DNA of 64,000 nucleotides from NCBI GenBank assembly GCA_910585235.1, contig CAJUCM010000004.1, positions 43,039-107,038 on the forward strand, in the 5' to 3' direction. A model generated the notes under the pieces. It was not told the DNA's origin. It did no database searches and saw nothing but the letters and a program-made list of their open reading frames with translations. Within the stretch, counting starts at the first letter, position 1. Every line of letters starts with the position of its first letter. This DNA is from an uncultured Christensenella sp. (GTDB lineage: Bacteria > Bacillota > Clostridia > Christensenellales > Borkfalkiaceae). This document shows positions 18,901 to 25,535 of this stretch, one piece after another. The translations under genes and the position numbers were made by a program.

Positions 18901-20275
18901 CATCGTTTTGCCTGCAAGTTTGCCCGAATCCGGACTTAAAATCGGAGATTATGCGTTCCGGAACTGTTCGTCACTCAACGGTGCGATCGCGCTTCCCGCA
19001 GGTATTACTTCGATCGGAACGCGTGCGTTTGAAGGGTGTTCCGGAATTTCGGAAATTTCGTTCGGCGAAGGACTTGCTACGGTCGGCAGTTATTCGTTCA
19101 AGGGGTGCGACGCTCTTACAAAGGTCAGATTCGGAAAGGGACTTACGGAAATCAAAGATTATGTATTTACGGGATTGAAGAATTTGCAGTCGGTCAATAT
19201 TCCTTATACTGCTAAAAAATTCGGCAACGGCACATTTGCGGGCTGTACGGCGCTTTCGACTGTGACGTTCGACCAAACGCCTGCGGGCGAAACTCCCGAA
19301 ATTCTCACTTGGGGTTCGGGTAGCGGAACGACGACGATCAGTTCGAGTACGACCACGCCCTATCCCTACACCGATAAATTCGGCGTGCATTATCACGGTA
19401 CGTTTGCGGGCTGCACGGCGCTCAAATCTCTGGAAATTCCGGAAGGCAGGATGAACGCGCTCCCGACTTATGCGTTTATCGGTTCGGGGCTTGAATCGTT
19501 TACGATCCCTGCAAGTATGACGACGATCAATAGTTATGCGTTCAATTATACGAAATTGAAGAGCATTACGATCCCGCATACTGTAATTTCGCTCGGAATT
19601 GCGTTCGGCGGTTGTGACGAGCTTGCAAGCGTCGTCTTTGAAGAGACGCCCGAAGGAGTCGATAAAGCAGACCTCAAAGTGACGGGCGGATCGGTTTCCA
19701 AAGTCGATACGAAGGGAGCGGGCTATTCTTATTATAATAAAGAAGATCGTATGTATTACAGCGGTCTGTTCGTCGGACTTCCGAAACTTACGGAAGTGAC
19801 GCTGCCTTCGAGAATGACGGGGACGCCCACTTATATGTTTGCGTTCAGCTCTTTGCAAAAGATCAACCTCGGAGGGTTGGCTAAGGTCGGTACGAACTGG
19901 TTCAAGGGGTGTGAGCAACTTACGGACGTCGTGATGCCGGAGGGTACGACGGAGATCGGTACCAGTGCGTTTATTGGCTGTACGAATCTTGCAAATATCA
20001 ATATTGCGAGTACGGTGACTGCAATTCTGGGGAATGCTTTTGAAGGTTGTACTTCGATCAGGGAACTTGTGGTGCCGGTGACGACGAGCGTTCGCGCAGG
20101 CGTGTTTATGGGCTGGACGGCAGATCAAACCGTTTCCATTGATATTGCTGGTTCGGAATTCTATTCCGGCGGGACGACTACGGTGTGGTATGCAGATGCG
20201 CTCAACGGATCGGAGGCGCAGGTCCGGATTACGGGCGTCAGTTATTCCGCGGCAGAGGCGAAAGAGGGCGAATAA
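9953..20275 (+). CDS. Giant BspA-like leucine-rich-repeat lipoprotein (3,440 aa)
   Basis: The longest gene here. A signal peptide ends in LSAC, making Cys28 the likely lipidated residue. Architecture: a small N-terminal domain (about 35-120); two InlB/Listeria-Bacteroides beta repeats (about 123-275, with the typical GWY and TIYAKF elements); Fn3-like or Ig-like modules (about 280-670); two more InlB-type repeats (about 675-840); then BspA-type LRR_5 repeats from about 860 almost to the end, with a period near 23 residues and the core pattern AF-x-GC-x-x-L-x-x-(V/I)-x-(L/I)-P-x-x-(L/V/I)-x-x-I-G. There is no C-terminal anchor; attachment would be by the N-terminal lipid. BspA-type LRR proteins often bind host matrix proteins or glycans. 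Single gene with its own strong promoter and terminator. Confidence 0.9.
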   Translation: MKKKHYLLIAALSLSLTTAACATTLSACKDDDTEHIQIIKSLTGTYYFDDNGTERTLKLGLTSFSLDFGDGIKTGYYSSYDNNGTITFDFDNSETATAVFKSDVLTMQYNGRTYVLYRQKDLTVKFDVDGGSAVADQTVVNGKKAVRPATNPTRPDSAFIGWYKESACVTPFDFDTEIITSNTTIYAKFITINAEFGVYRATFDLGEGIDENYPAVETVNRVLYNLPELPSKDGNDFLGWWVSDYYDGEKLSCRYNGQEIYEDTVLYAVWASDKAAVSVTPDGANWSARGTNKVFEVCIKDADGHEWKRQNNAATSIEFNFDAADAGDYTVEVTVGGNTTVAYYRNKALARVAKFAVEDDYLGFLPIETKNPAVSVNYYLDFECGTAGHKHEHVALAGHGFDFSACKMLETGIKFRVTAEANGYAKSVSEEFTVLRGLEKATGLEVNAEKDLLIWDAVENAKSYLLKFTDGGTTIEKTVTTTSFDMRSLGAGNWTIELTPYNTTYNTPEATEITYRKARLASPVLSFANDTINWQKVDGATGYRVFVNGVQQGADLDAETTSFAISQNDADYNESYAVTVVALAGDATANSLASDAFYVHDELGEITYAHGKVSWGAVRGVSKFGVKVGDAEEFFVSANETEVAFTKSGATVITVTPYLNETDTATAQTVTVEVYAVTFDTNRGTAVPNQYKADGDTVVLPENDPTRTGYTFLGWFDSPDGGKHLDANGATEFIFDSTKPTVYAIWKGNEYTVTFNAGEGTLPDGASSEFTVTYGEGEGTYYPVPKIEGSQDRVFEGWYTAENKGAKITDDTGRVLKDWDIPQDFVLFAHWSAPGVKYVNDGSGKGYLAVKDTASINNLTTVTVLESYDGLPVTGISADAFDGCASVTKLRIPSSIKTVIIPEGGPTAAGSSFRGMNGLKEIEVYDVEGEKFFASYEGALYSVKNGGLDELLYVPRAQNTENAVIRVADGTKTIGNYAVASMDLIKRVIIPASVTLIESFAFSSDKSLDTVTFLSADNNQLGDALEIENAVFNSCTALTEITFPKRLAKLDPQAFYRFSSSDKAIKSIFIQELGDTKDKATNYYDMDGVLCKGDELVLFPAARGGNYQTPTGIARIGELAFAYNKELTAVRFLPTITEIGIDAFSGCTALRTVDFDKDARNGDLAIRERAFYGCSAVTNLTLPANLKTLEVNAFGGTNSLGTVTLNCNRGYIEYANDAFATTYGTSYVNILNMGEDVPVFNISGVFGGNLREVNFLGNNDNYSEEGGVVYDAEATEILFFPNEITEFKISDKMTVVKSGVFKGKTTLESIIISKNVRTIEDGAFENCYGLKTIIFEEGGTESLHIGNNAFYGCQVLNMLTLNGRGGAEITIGERAFAAKQGSSSTPYPRQTVAEITLPEGVKSIGKFAFERSEKLETVNLPASLAEIAGFEDNDYYLTGPFQDQNNALKITGILDQNDPEAPPVTSVSIFNGASSLKNVNVATGNAYYESKDGVLYGKTDGNIATLLYVPRQSEAGLMPDEYKQEEGERGYIAVPESVTKVAGFALAYAGNIKRIEFLGAQTSFTLEQNAFLYASGLEALAIPSGITEINQGLFNGCTSLKEVEIPNTVEWIRKSAFAGCSTLETVRFAPGNDSLELKIEDGEWKTSSESGGGQSLESTGAFFGCTALETIELPARLTYIGKHAFRMGYAAYQQGIQYNSNLRTVKIPVTVKTISEYAFYQCRQLTSLTFTGTVTKETDNMEIGQYAFYNCPIGTGENGFALPENLVSLGNYALQGSGLTELTIPAKLETLGTLNITTLETLHFATMEKDGKQVNSLTALPLLSMASLTSVELENCTQITSIPSSAFKGTAIAGIKIPAQVTSIGSTAFENCKNLTEVTFLTDESGKSNVETINSFAFRNSGLTDFVFPTLADGKALTLGESLFEGCVNLTDMTISASVQDIGNALSKVPNLENVTVDDGAGVIIDAANRLLLGVVSEANKTYKINSAFSAIPLDANGKFTVPGTYTNPNTQATGTIVEIGDGAFTGQNAVRVFVIPESIVSIGKSAFSQCRGLETLEFTGTSTLASIGEKAFEHTYSFESLTLPKSVTSLGASCFLRSSINEVTLPDRLDVAGKNIFEACTRLERVNNFPVLSDAALKTAENFFYQCRSLRSVSFAEGVTKLPKAMFADCTSLETVDLTGITEIVDGTSTSYTMFKGCTALREVTLDAKLTTLPALMFYNCAALTTVYRSDLLAEDAGKAEADTYRYKNNGKVDLSQVTKLNGTTSYGMFQLSTSITEVDLSNIATISCAKVFNGCSALKKVTLSASRLSNLNYMFTNCTSLKTVNYMKDNEIVGNDGEVTFNTNIDFLGTYTFQNSGVEAVNVPDSVKVLGTSATAAATSSSVYLFDGCTKLKKVVLPAGLTKIGGYVFRGCEVLDTIQVRNTDGSITGENGKITLPKGFELLGNYAFMNCKKIGNIDLSTISVYANLGTSGSYNSGLFYGCESLSEVKLNDNLEMLGSGMFNTCPSLKEITLPAKLKATGTFTFAHSGLTSIELPDGVAHLGVTSPTGTIASNKLNTSCSVFLDCADLETVTVSENLTALGADAFKDCINLTSISLKGDSEGAKTWQPTIIGNSAFKNCAKLEALDLSKVEAFPTTNSNSAITGCASLRELDLSSLTSALYANMFDGFTNLEKVIFGDHVTAIPNYMFRDCTSLREIDLKNVEKIGDYAFYGCTKLSTVYTANTAEGNRIADTVDLSGITLIGTRAFQDCKAFVSVTLDDALEATGDTAFYGCSSLTTVHLPKNLETISFQSFLSCSSLAALEIPASVTSIGSNVFVGCRNLVLSVAAGNGKYEIRDRWLVDKTTNTVLFMPATTDGVEPENITEFNFADGMKLYPYMFNGYGAVTKITLPNDLTEIPNYAFWNFAGSFGAGFGIPSGVTSIGNGAFQNSEITEIVIPEGVTSLGANAFQGCTELTKITLPSTLTSIGNYAFDGCAKLATIVLPASLPESGLKIGDYAFRNCSSLNGAIALPAGITSIGTRAFEGCSGISEISFGEGLATVGSYSFKGCDALTKVRFGKGLTEIKDYVFTGLKNLQSVNIPYTAKKFGNGTFAGCTALSTVTFDQTPAGETPEILTWGSGSGTTTISSSTTTPYPYTDKFGVHYHGTFAGCTALKSLEIPEGRMNALPTYAFIGSGLESFTIPASMTTINSYAFNYTKLKSITIPHTVISLGIAFGGCDELASVVFEETPEGVDKADLKVTGGSVSKVDTKGAGYSYYNKEDRMYYSGLFVGLPKLTEVTLPSRMTGTPTYMFAFSSLQKINLGGLAKVGTNWFKGCEQLTDVVMPEGTTEIGTSAFIGCTNLANINIASTVTAILGNAFEGCTSIRELVVPVTTSVRAGVFMGWTADQTVSIDIAGSEFYSGGTTTVWYADALNGSEAQVRITGVSYSAAEAKEGE

Positions 20276-20290
20276 GCCCAAAAAAGGCGA

Positions 20291-20310
20291 GAACTATAAG
20301 CTCAGCTTAT
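20291..20310. repeat. Short ATAAG/CTTAT hairpin after the giant gene
   Basis: ATAAGC-TCA-GCTTAT (20296-20310) is a small perfect hairpin 20 bases after the stop. Its ATAAG-N5-CTTAT core also occurs before the gene at 9743-9757. ACTATAAG, which opens this copy, is repeated at 20324-20331. Confidence 0.45.
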
Positions 20311-20334
20311 GGAAATCGAAAAAACTATAAGTAA

Positions 20335-20369
20335 AACAGCTATCACTCAATTTTGGTAGCTGTTTTTTT
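20335..20369 (+). terminator. Terminator of the giant LRR gene
   Basis: An 8-bp stem AACAGCTA / TAGCTGTT with a 14-base loop is followed by a run of seven Ts. Confidence 0.82.
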
Positions 20370-20390
20370 ATTGATTAAGTAAATTTTAGT

Positions 20391-20452
20391 TTGACTTTGA
20401 AAGTGAAATATAATATTATAATATAAAATATAACACCGTAAAGTGTGTTATA
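20391..20452 (+). promoter_or_regulatory. Promoter and palindromic site of the MoxR-VWA operon
   Basis: TTGACT (20391-20396), a 17-bp spacer and TATTAT (20414-20419). Just downstream, around the expected start site, a perfect inverted repeat TATAACAC-N8-GTGTTATA (20429-20452) could be an operator or a 5' RNA hairpin. AGGAGG follows before the ATG at 20472. Confidence 0.65.
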
Positions 20453-20471
20453 CTAAATAGGAGGTAGTAAT

Positions 20472-21587
20472 ATGAAAGACACAAACCATGACGTGTTGAA
20501 CGAATACGTCGCCCGCTTGAAGAAAGAATCGTTCTTGAAGTCGCTTCTTTGCGCGCTTGCCATAGCATTCGGCGCGATCCTTGTGACCGCACTGATTTGC
20601 TGGTTCACGGAGTTCAGCGGATATTGGATTTTTGCGGTCGCTTTTGCAGTGCCTTTCGGCGCGGCTTTGCCGCTCTTCTATTTCTTCGTATTTTATCCTA
20701 CGAAAAAATATGTTGCAAAACGGCTCGACCGGCTCGGACTCTACGAGAGGATCGTCACGATGGTCGAATTTGAAAATCAGGATTCCTATATCATGCAGCG
20801 CCAGAGAGAGGACGCTTTGAAAACGCTTTCCAAAGTTAACTCAAAGCTCGTAAAACTTGCCCTGTCTGCGGCGCTGATCGCAATTCCCGCAGTGGCGATC
20901 CCCACGGCTACCGCTATGACTTCCGTCTATGCTTTGAGCGAAGCGGACGTGATCCCCAGCGGCAAGGAACTTGTCAACGAACTCAACAGAGACAAGACGA
21001 CGTTCGACGTCATCTATTTTATCCCCGAAGATATGCGGGAAGTCGCGCGTTTTTCCAGCGCGTCCGCGCCCGAAAGAGAGGACGAGGAAATCGTTCAGAC
21101 GGTCGGGAAAGGTCAGGACGGGGAAGCGGTGGTGCTCCGTCTCAACAAAGATTATGTGTTTGTCCGCTGGGCGGACGCCATGGGCGATTTTATCCGCAAT
21201 GAAACCGATGTGCAGGGCAAGATCGTCGTGAAACCGGTTATCGAAAAGATTGAGGACGAACTTGACGATACGGTGAAAACCGATTCCGAGGGCGCGCCGA
21301 ATGTCGATAGAGGCGACGGTGACAACGACGGTGATGCTTCGGGAAGACCTTCGGACGGTTCGGGCGAAGAAAACAGAAATCCTTGGGAACCAGCAAATCC
21401 CGATGACGACGCGGGCAGCGGTTCCGATACCACGCAGTATGTATTCGACGGTAAAACCGATTACAGCGGACTGCCCTATGAAGAGGCGTATCAGAAAGCA
21501 ATGGATCAGCTCAACCAGTCTGGCGGTGCGGGCGGCAAGTACGCGGATATCGCCGCTGATTATTTTGAATCGATCAAGAGAAACTGA
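20472..21587 (+). CDS. Membrane protein of unknown function, first gene of the MoxR-VWA operon
   Basis: A 371-residue protein. Two hydrophobic segments lie at about 24-45 and 50-75 with basic flanks, and a third at about 130-152. Then comes an extracytoplasmic region of about 110 residues, a low-complexity acidic Gly/Asp/Ser linker (about 275-325), and a short C-terminal helical segment. I do not recognise the family. A small membrane protein of unknown role beside moxR and DUF58 genes is common, and the shared promoter with a 29-bp gap to moxR ties it to that complex. Start ATG at 20472 is fixed by AGGAGG 8 bases upstream. Confidence 0.72.
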   Translation: MKDTNHDVLNEYVARLKKESFLKSLLCALAIAFGAILVTALICWFTEFSGYWIFAVAFAVPFGAALPLFYFFVFYPTKKYVAKRLDRLGLYERIVTMVEFENQDSYIMQRQREDALKTLSKVNSKLVKLALSAALIAIPAVAIPTATAMTSVYALSEADVIPSGKELVNELNRDKTTFDVIYFIPEDMREVARFSSASAPEREDEEIVQTVGKGQDGEAVVLRLNKDYVFVRWADAMGDFIRNETDVQGKIVVKPVIEKIEDELDDTVKTDSEGAPNVDRGDGDNDGDASGRPSDGSGEENRNPWEPANPDDDAGSGSDTTQYVFDGKTDYSGLPYEEAYQKAMDQLNQSGGAGGKYADIAADYFESIKRN

Positions 21588-21616
21588 TCATAGATCAATT
21601 ATATAAGGAAAGGATT

Positions 21617-22612
21617 ATGGTAACGGAAAGCAATATTAACTTATTTGAAGAACAGTGCAGAAAAATTTTCTCGGAAGTTTCCAGAGACGTCATCGGGCAA
21701 AAGGACGTCGTCGAGAATACGATCATCGCCATGATTGCAGGCGGTAACGTATTGCTCGAAGGCGTTCCCGGCGTCGGGAAAACGCGTCTTGTTCGTACGT
21801 TGGGAAGGGTGTTCAATATGCCCTTCTCGCGTATTCAGTTTACGCCGGATTTAATGCCTGCGGACGTTACGGGTACGAATATTATCGTAAAAGATAAGTC
21901 GGGCAACTCTACGTTCGAGTTCCAGCCCGGTCCTATTTTCAGCAATATTATTCTTGCCGACGAAATCAACCGTGCAACGCCGAAAACGCAGTCTGCGCTT
22001 CTCGAAGCCATGCAGGAACACACGGTTACCGTCATGGGCGTATCGCGTCCGCTCGAAGAGCCGTTCTTCGTGCTTGCAACGCAGAACCCGATCGAGCAGG
22101 ACGGCACCTATCCCTTGCCCGAAGCGCAGATGGACCGTTTCATGTTCAAAGTGAACGTTCCCAATCCCAGCCTCGAAGAGTTGATGCAGATCGTCGAGCT
22201 GACGCAAAAGACTATGGCGGAGACCGCCGAATGCGTCTGCGACAAGAAACAGCTTCTGGAAATGCGCGCGACGGCGAACCAGATCCCCGTAGCGACGGAA
22301 GTTCTCAAATATTCCATGGTCCTTGTTTCGGCGACCCATCCCGACAGTTCCTGCGCGACGGAAGCGGCGAAAAAGTTTATCCGCGTCGGCGCCAGCCCCC
22401 GTGCGGGACAGGCGCTCATCTCCGCCGCAAAAGTGCTTGCGCTCATCAACGGCAGATTCAACGTGGCGTATTCGGACATCGAACAGCTCGCATATCCCGT
22501 ACTCCGTCACAGAATCAAACTCGGATTCGAGGCGATCGCGGAGAGAATTTCCGCCGACGAGATCATTCGCATGATCCTTGACGAAGTCAGAAAGAAATAC
22601 AGAGATAAATAA
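21617..22612 (+). CDS. MoxR-family AAA+ ATPase
   Basis: A 331-residue cytoplasmic AAA+ ATPase of the MoxR class, chaperone-like ATPases that usually remodel or activate VWA-domain partners. The Walker A motif GVPGVGKT spans residues 49-56. Walker B ends in Asp115-Glu116 (LADEIN), and the ATQNP sensor-1 motif follows near residue 155. A C-terminal lid domain (about 235-331) is complete. It precedes a DUF58 gene and two VWA genes, the classic partners of MoxR, so the operon probably forms one functional complex. Length is normal. Confidence 0.95.
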   Translation: MVTESNINLFEEQCRKIFSEVSRDVIGQKDVVENTIIAMIAGGNVLLEGVPGVGKTRLVRTLGRVFNMPFSRIQFTPDLMPADVTGTNIIVKDKSGNSTFEFQPGPIFSNIILADEINRATPKTQSALLEAMQEHTVTVMGVSRPLEEPFFVLATQNPIEQDGTYPLPEAQMDRFMFKVNVPNPSLEELMQIVELTQKTMAETAECVCDKKQLLEMRATANQIPVATEVLKYSMVLVSATHPDSSCATEAAKKFIRVGASPRAGQALISAAKVLALINGRFNVAYSDIEQLAYPVLRHRIKLGFEAIAERISADEIIRMILDEVRKKYRDK

Positions 22613-22620
22613 TTGATTTA

Positions 22621-23520
22621 ATGAAGAGTTCATCTAATCTGGGCGACGCGTTCTTCTCACGGTTGGAAGCGCTTTCGTTCAACCTAAAATCCAATCTTTC
22701 GGGATATTTCGGCGGAAAACACCTCGTCAGCACTCACGGGCAGACGGTGGAGTTTTCTGATTATAGGGATTATCAGCTCGGCGACGATATCCGCCGTATC
22801 GACTGGAACCTTTACAGCCGTTTTGAAAAGTATTTCATCAAGCTCTTTACCGACGAACGGCAGATGCAGGTTCAGCTTTTCATCGACTGTTCCGGTTCGA
22901 TGGGTAAGACGAATCCCGTTAAAAAGCAATATACGTTGGCTTCCGCCGCCGCGCTCGGATACCTTGCCGTACACAATATGGATAAGGTGACTTTTCATAC
23001 CATGACGGGGAATGCGGCGGAAAATAAATTCGGCACAATTATCGGCAAGAGCTCTTTTTTCAGAGCCGTCAGCGAGATCGAACAGATCGGTTTTGAGGGC
23101 GAGACCGACATCGAGGCGTGCGTGACGGGTACGGACATCAGCGCGAGAAACGGGTTGACCGTCATTATTTCGGACTTTTTTACCGAGAGCAACTGGAAAA
23201 AGGCGGTGGACTATCTGCTCTATAAACGGAGACAGGTCCTGCTCGTTCAGGTTCTCCTTCCCGAAGAGATCGATCCCGCTTACGACGGCAGAGTCAATCT
23301 GATCGATGCGGAATCGACGGATGCCGCCGATCCCAGAAATATGCGCATGAAGATCGGTAAGTCCATGCGCAAAGCGTATATCGAGGCATTCGCCGATTTC
23401 AGGGCGGACATTGCGGATTTCTGCAAAAAACGCGACGTGGGTTTTATTTCGCTCTGCACCGATACGCCGATCGAAAAAGTTTTGTTCAGCGAGCTATTTA
23501 ACATAGGAATTATATCATGA
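22621..23520 (+). CDS. DUF58 domain protein (VWA-like MoxR partner)
   Basis: A 299-residue soluble protein. The DUF58 hallmark YQLGDDIRRIDW lies near residues 50-63 and is followed by a VWA-like fold with an intact metal site: Asp89-x-Ser91-x-Ser93 (IDCSGSM). Proteins of this family are near-universal companions of MoxR ATPases. No membrane segment is visible, unlike some DUF58 proteins. It ends by a 4-base ATGA overlap with the next VWA gene, so translation is coupled. The ribosome site in front of it is weak. Confidence 0.92.
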   Translation: MKSSSNLGDAFFSRLEALSFNLKSNLSGYFGGKHLVSTHGQTVEFSDYRDYQLGDDIRRIDWNLYSRFEKYFIKLFTDERQMQVQLFIDCSGSMGKTNPVKKQYTLASAAALGYLAVHNMDKVTFHTMTGNAAENKFGTIIGKSSFFRAVSEIEQIGFEGETDIEACVTGTDISARNGLTVIISDFFTESNWKKAVDYLLYKRRQVLLVQVLLPEEIDPAYDGRVNLIDAESTDAADPRNMRMKIGKSMRKAYIEAFADFRADIADFCKKRDVGFISLCTDTPIEKVLFSELFNIGIIS

Positions 23521-25520
23521 CGTTACTCATTCCTCTCGGTTTGCTGGGACTTGTGAGCATTATTGCGCTCATCGTCATCTATATCATCAAACCGAACTAT
23601 CAACATAAGGAAGTTACCAGTACTTACGTCTGGAAACTCAGCTTAAAATACCGCAAACGCCGGTTGCCGACGAGCAAGCTGAGAAATATCTTTCTCATTC
23701 TCTGTCAGGTTCTCGCATTGATTGCGGGGGCTTTGGTCATGGCGCAACCGATCATCCGCGACGAGACGAAAGTTCTCGATACGGAAGTGGTTGCGGTCAT
23801 TGATGCTTCCGCAAGTATGCGCGCCGAGAACGATAACGGCGTGACCCGCTTTGAAAGAGCCGTCAAAGAGGTGATCGATCTTTCCGAAAGGGTGATCGCG
23901 GGCGGCGGATATATGTCCGTGATTCTTTCGGACGGGAACGACAGCTTTCTCGCGCAGAAAGCAGGGCTTGCGGCAAAAGACAATCTGATTTTGACCTTAA
24001 ATTCCCTGATCGAAAACAGGGATCGGTTGGCTTGCTCTTACGGTGCGAACGATTTTGATAAATCGATCGATCTTTGTGCGGATATTGTGAGAAGCAATCC
24101 CAGCGCCTCTATTTATATTTATACGGATAGTAATTATGCCTATGTCCCGGAGGGGATGACCGTTATCAACGTGGCGGACGAGGCGGAGTGGAATGCGGGC
24201 ATTCTGAATGCGTACAGCAAGTTCGAGGAAGGGTATTATACGTTTTTCGTGGAAGTGGGCTGTTACGGCGGCGTCGCGCAGAACGTGACGCTCAACGTGG
24301 CGATCAACGGCGCAGACAGTGTAAAGGAAGAAGGGTTACTCGTTCAATACTCCAAAGAAGTGTTTCTCGCGGATAATTCCGTGACGACCGTCATTTTCCG
24401 GAACGATAAGATCACGGAAGCCGATTATGAACAGAATGCGGAAAACGTGATCATCGTACCTGTCGGCGATCAACAGACGGGTCTCTACAATACGACGCTT
24501 GTCGTTGCCTATGACGACGCGCTGATCTCCATTGACAGTTCCGACAGTCTTGACGGCGACAATACGTTCTCCATTTACGGTGGAAGAAAACCCGAATTGA
24601 AGATCCAGTATGCGACGACGAAAAGAATGTCGCATATATCGACGCTGGTGGGAAATATCCGTAACGCATACAGCGACAGCTACGAGCTCGTTTTCGATAT
24701 TGTAGATGTTCCTTCCAAAATGCCTGCAAATACGGGTTATGATTTTTATATTTTTGAGAGATGTAGCCCTGAATCTAATCTTATGCCGAAAGACGGCGTT
24801 GTATGGTTGCTGAATCCCCCGGCAATGCCGGATGGAATTTCTTCTGCGGGGACGACGCATTATAACCGTAATATGTACCTCGTGCAGGATAATTATCATC
24901 CGATTCTTCAAAATACGGATGCTTCCCAGATTTTCGTGACCATGTTGACGCGTCTTCAAAGCTATGACAGCACGGTGTATCAGCCGCTTTGGAGCGTGGA
25001 TAACAATCCCGTGCTTCTTCTCAACGACGGCGAACATGAAAAAGTAATCGTTGCGCTTTTCGATATTGAATTTTCCAATTTCAGTATGGAGCTCAGCTGG
25101 CCTTATTTTTGGGTAAGCGTTATCGAGACGTTCCTGCCGCCTACCGTCGTCGGGAACGCGTACGAGGTCGGACAGGACATTCAGGTGAAAGGGCGCGGGG
25201 ACAGTCTGACGGTGTCGCGCAACTCCGGATCGGATGAAAAAGTGATCACGAGTTTTCCTGCGTCGATCAGGCTCGACACGCCCGATACTTACCGCTTTTC
25301 GCAGGTGGATTACTTCGGCAAAACGATTGCCGATCAGTATATATTTGTTAAAATGCCTTCCGCGGAGAGCAATATTTCAGCGGAAAAAGTTACGTTGAAA
25401 CCGATATACGTCGAAAAAGAGATCGAAGACAAATACCAGGATCTTTTGGTCTATTTCGCCGCGGCGATGCTTGCGCTGCTCTTTACGGAGTGGTTCTTGC
25501 AGACGCAGGATTCTTTATAA
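23517..25520 (+). CDS. BatA-like VWA membrane protein
   Basis: A 667-residue protein. Residues 1-80 match the N-terminal membrane domain of the BatA/aerotolerance family: two hydrophobic segments (about 3-24 and 58-78) joined by a basic loop. A VWA domain follows with metal-site residues Asp96, Ser98 and Ser100 (IDASASM). The middle (about 250-620) is beta-rich and extracytoplasmic. A hydrophobic segment near 640-660 returns to the membrane. In Bacteroides, Bat proteins work with MoxR in envelope stress or aerotolerance; here the job is unknown. The ATGA overlap with DUF58 and the 15-bp gap to the next VWA gene place it in the same unit. Confidence 0.88.
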   Translation: MTLLIPLGLLGLVSIIALIVIYIIKPNYQHKEVTSTYVWKLSLKYRKRRLPTSKLRNIFLILCQVLALIAGALVMAQPIIRDETKVLDTEVVAVIDASASMRAENDNGVTRFERAVKEVIDLSERVIAGGGYMSVILSDGNDSFLAQKAGLAAKDNLILTLNSLIENRDRLACSYGANDFDKSIDLCADIVRSNPSASIYIYTDSNYAYVPEGMTVINVADEAEWNAGILNAYSKFEEGYYTFFVEVGCYGGVAQNVTLNVAINGADSVKEEGLLVQYSKEVFLADNSVTTVIFRNDKITEADYEQNAENVIIVPVGDQQTGLYNTTLVVAYDDALISIDSSDSLDGDNTFSIYGGRKPELKIQYATTKRMSHISTLVGNIRNAYSDSYELVFDIVDVPSKMPANTGYDFYIFERCSPESNLMPKDGVVWLLNPPAMPDGISSAGTTHYNRNMYLVQDNYHPILQNTDASQIFVTMLTRLQSYDSTVYQPLWSVDNNPVLLLNDGEHEKVIVALFDIEFSNFSMELSWPYFWVSVIETFLPPTVVGNAYEVGQDIQVKGRGDSLTVSRNSGSDEKVITSFPASIRLDTPDTYRFSQVDYFGKTIADQYIFVKMPSAESNISAEKVTLKPIYVEKEIEDKYQDLLVYFAAAMLALLFTEWFLQTQDSL

Positions 25521-25535
25521 GGAGGGAGAAAGGAT

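Noticed and set aside
9953..20275. CRISPR or satellite-like DNA repeats
   Set aside because: The repetition is at protein level (LRR units near 69 bases); the DNA copies diverge strongly and there are no constant repeats with unique spacers.
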